6,720 nucleotides of DNA from NCBI GenBank assembly GCA_025359705.1, contig JANYFS010000563.1:1-6720 (forward strand), in the 5' to 3' direction. The translations under genes were made by a program, and so were the position numbers. Each line of letters opens with the position of its first letter. Positions within the stretch are counted from its first letter, which is position 1. The notes under the pieces are model-generated. The model was not told the origin of the DNA and searched no databases. It worked only from the letters and a program-made list of their open reading frames with translations. This DNA is from Deinococcales bacterium. Lineage in GTDB: Bacteria > Deinococcota > Deinococci > Deinococcales > Deinococcaceae. Positions 5,874 to 6,720 of this stretch are shown in pieces.

Positions 5874-6720
5874 GCAGCATAGAACACAATTTTGCTCGAG
5901 ATTTTTCTCGAGGGCAAGAACACGGCGCGTGGGCTTTCCTTCCCGAACAACCGCTCGAGGGGAACCCGCACGGCTCACTGTTTGGGTTGACCTTCAGTGC
6001 CAAAGATCTGTTCAAAATTGCGAACTGGCCCCAAAAAGCCAGTACATATGCAGCCTTGCCCCACATTCCGCCCTCGAGGGTGGTGCTGGATCTGCTCGAG
6101 CGGGGTGCAACCTGTGTGGGCCTGACCCATTTACATGAAATTGCTTTGGGAATCATGGGGCTGAATCCGATTGCGGGACAAGCCAAAAACCCACATGATC
6201 CTGCGCGGATTTCGGGGGGCAGCTCGAGCGGGGCCGCCATTAGTGTAGCGTTGCACGAGTGTGACTTTGCCCTCGGAACCGACACAGGCGGCAGTATTCG
6301 CATTCCTGCCGCGCTGTGCGGGGTGGTGGGCTTCAAACCCACACGGGAGCTGTACTCGAGGGAGGGGGTACTTACCCTCAGCCCAACCTGCGACCATGTG
6401 GGGACTTTAGCCCGCGATGTGACGACTCTCCAGCGGGTTCACACGGCCTTGCATTCCGACGAAGCCGCACTGCACAGCGCAACCCCGCGTTTTGGTTTTT
6501 GGAACGTACCAAACTGGCTTGCCCCCGCTGCTTGGCAGGCTTTTGAAGCTGTAACCTCGAGCCTAAACGCCCTTCCTTTTTCCTTTCCTGAAGTGCTGGA
6601 AAGCTATGCCAATATCGTGCAATATGAGGCGGCGCGTTTTCATCGTGTGGCCCTCAAGCAAGAACATCCTGGCTTCTCGAGTGCTACCCTCGAGCTACTG
6701 CGGCGGGGGCAAGGTATTTC
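5870..6720 (+). CDS. Amidase-signature family hydrolase, 3' end outside the window
   Basis: The first 283 codons of an amidase-signature enzyme are present; such enzymes hydrolyse C-N amide bonds. The Ser-cisSer-Lys triad is complete: K45 in LTFSAKDLF, cis-S118 in GGSSSGAA and nucleophile S142 in GTDTGGSIRIPA. The 73- and 24-residue spacings fit the family. The short N-terminus and GLTFxxKDLF resemble indole-3-acetamide hydrolase (AMI1)-like amidases more than GatA, but the substrate is unknown and no gatC or gatB is next to it. The start is GTG 5870, which overlaps the lipoprotein stop as GTGA and has GGAGGGGAG 9 bases upstream, so translational coupling is likely. The next in-frame ATG would remove K45. 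Two CTCGAG copies (5895, 5907) lie close to the start and could form a 6-bp hairpin; another encodes S118-S120 in the active site. Confidence 0.92.
   Translation, partial: MSSIEHNFARDFSRGQEHGAWAFLPEQPLEGNPHGSLFGLTFSAKDLFKIANWPQKASTYAALPHIPPSRVVLDLLERGATCVGLTHLHEIALGIMGLNPIAGQAKNPHDPARISGGSSSGAAISVALHECDFALGTDTGGSIRIPAALCGVVGFKPTRELYSREGVLTLSPTCDHVGTLARDVTTLQRVHTALHSDEAALHSATPRFGFWNVPNWLAPAAWQAFEAVTSSLNALPFSFPEVLESYANIVQYEAARFHRVALKQEHPGFSSATLELLRRGQGI
5895..5912 (+). repeat. CTCGAG pair forming a small hairpin near the amidase start
   Basis: CTCGAG, six bases ATTTTT, CTCGAG: a perfect 6-bp stem 25 bases after the GTG start. It could reduce early translation, but close pairs of this palindrome are expected at its density here. 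Confidence 0.35.

Overview
The window is from a bacterial chromosome of moderate GC content. It carries ordinary housekeeping and accessory genes on both strands, with no phage, IS, CRISPR or RNA gene visible. My best guess is a member of Deinococcota (a Meiothermus/Deinococcus-like genome), at low to moderate confidence. The guess rests on the gene content and on three plus-strand genes that lack a Shine-Dalgarno but have a TANNNT hexamer exactly 7 nt before the ATG, as in the leaderless genes common in Deinococcus. No sequence comparison was possible.

Layout: (1) 1-122, a leader with a terminator-like hairpin, then a complete Ohr-type organic hydroperoxide reductase gene (123-557, +). (2) 558-807, a convergent spacer with a strong terminator hairpin. 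(3) A minus-strand pair, 2322 down to 808: a stomatin/QmcA-type SPFH membrane protein gene and a short NfeD gene, the classical SPFH-NfeD partnership. The SPFH gene is full length but has one in-frame TAA where a Gln codon is expected, and an intergenic repeat separates it from nfeD. (4) A divergent spacer (2323-2551), then a plus-strand series: a two-domain rhodanese (3-mercaptopyruvate/thiosulfate sulfurtransferase), a FAD-dependent amine oxidase/carotenoid-desaturase-like protein, a lipoprotein with two LEA14/WHy-type domains, and an amidase-signature enzyme that overlaps the lipoprotein gene by 4 nt and runs off the right edge.

The most striking property is not a gene. By hand count the palindrome CTCGAG occurs 58 times in 6720 bases, about once per 116 bp, against roughly 1.6 expected for a random hexamer. 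It is equally dense in coding and non-coding DNA and occurs in all three reading frames, so it is a sequence-level feature like the cyanobacterial HIP1 octamer. It shapes Leu-Glu codon pairs, lies in catalytic motifs, and supplies stems for hairpins.

A second layer is a composite intergenic repeat: GAGGG-type 8-bp direct repeats, a conserved 30-bp core, then degenerate 7-bp tandem repeats. It occurs at 1276-1392 and 3406-3503, with a possible decayed third copy near 4837-4906. These copies contain almost no CTCGAG (only the third touches one), so they look like a separate class of repeat.
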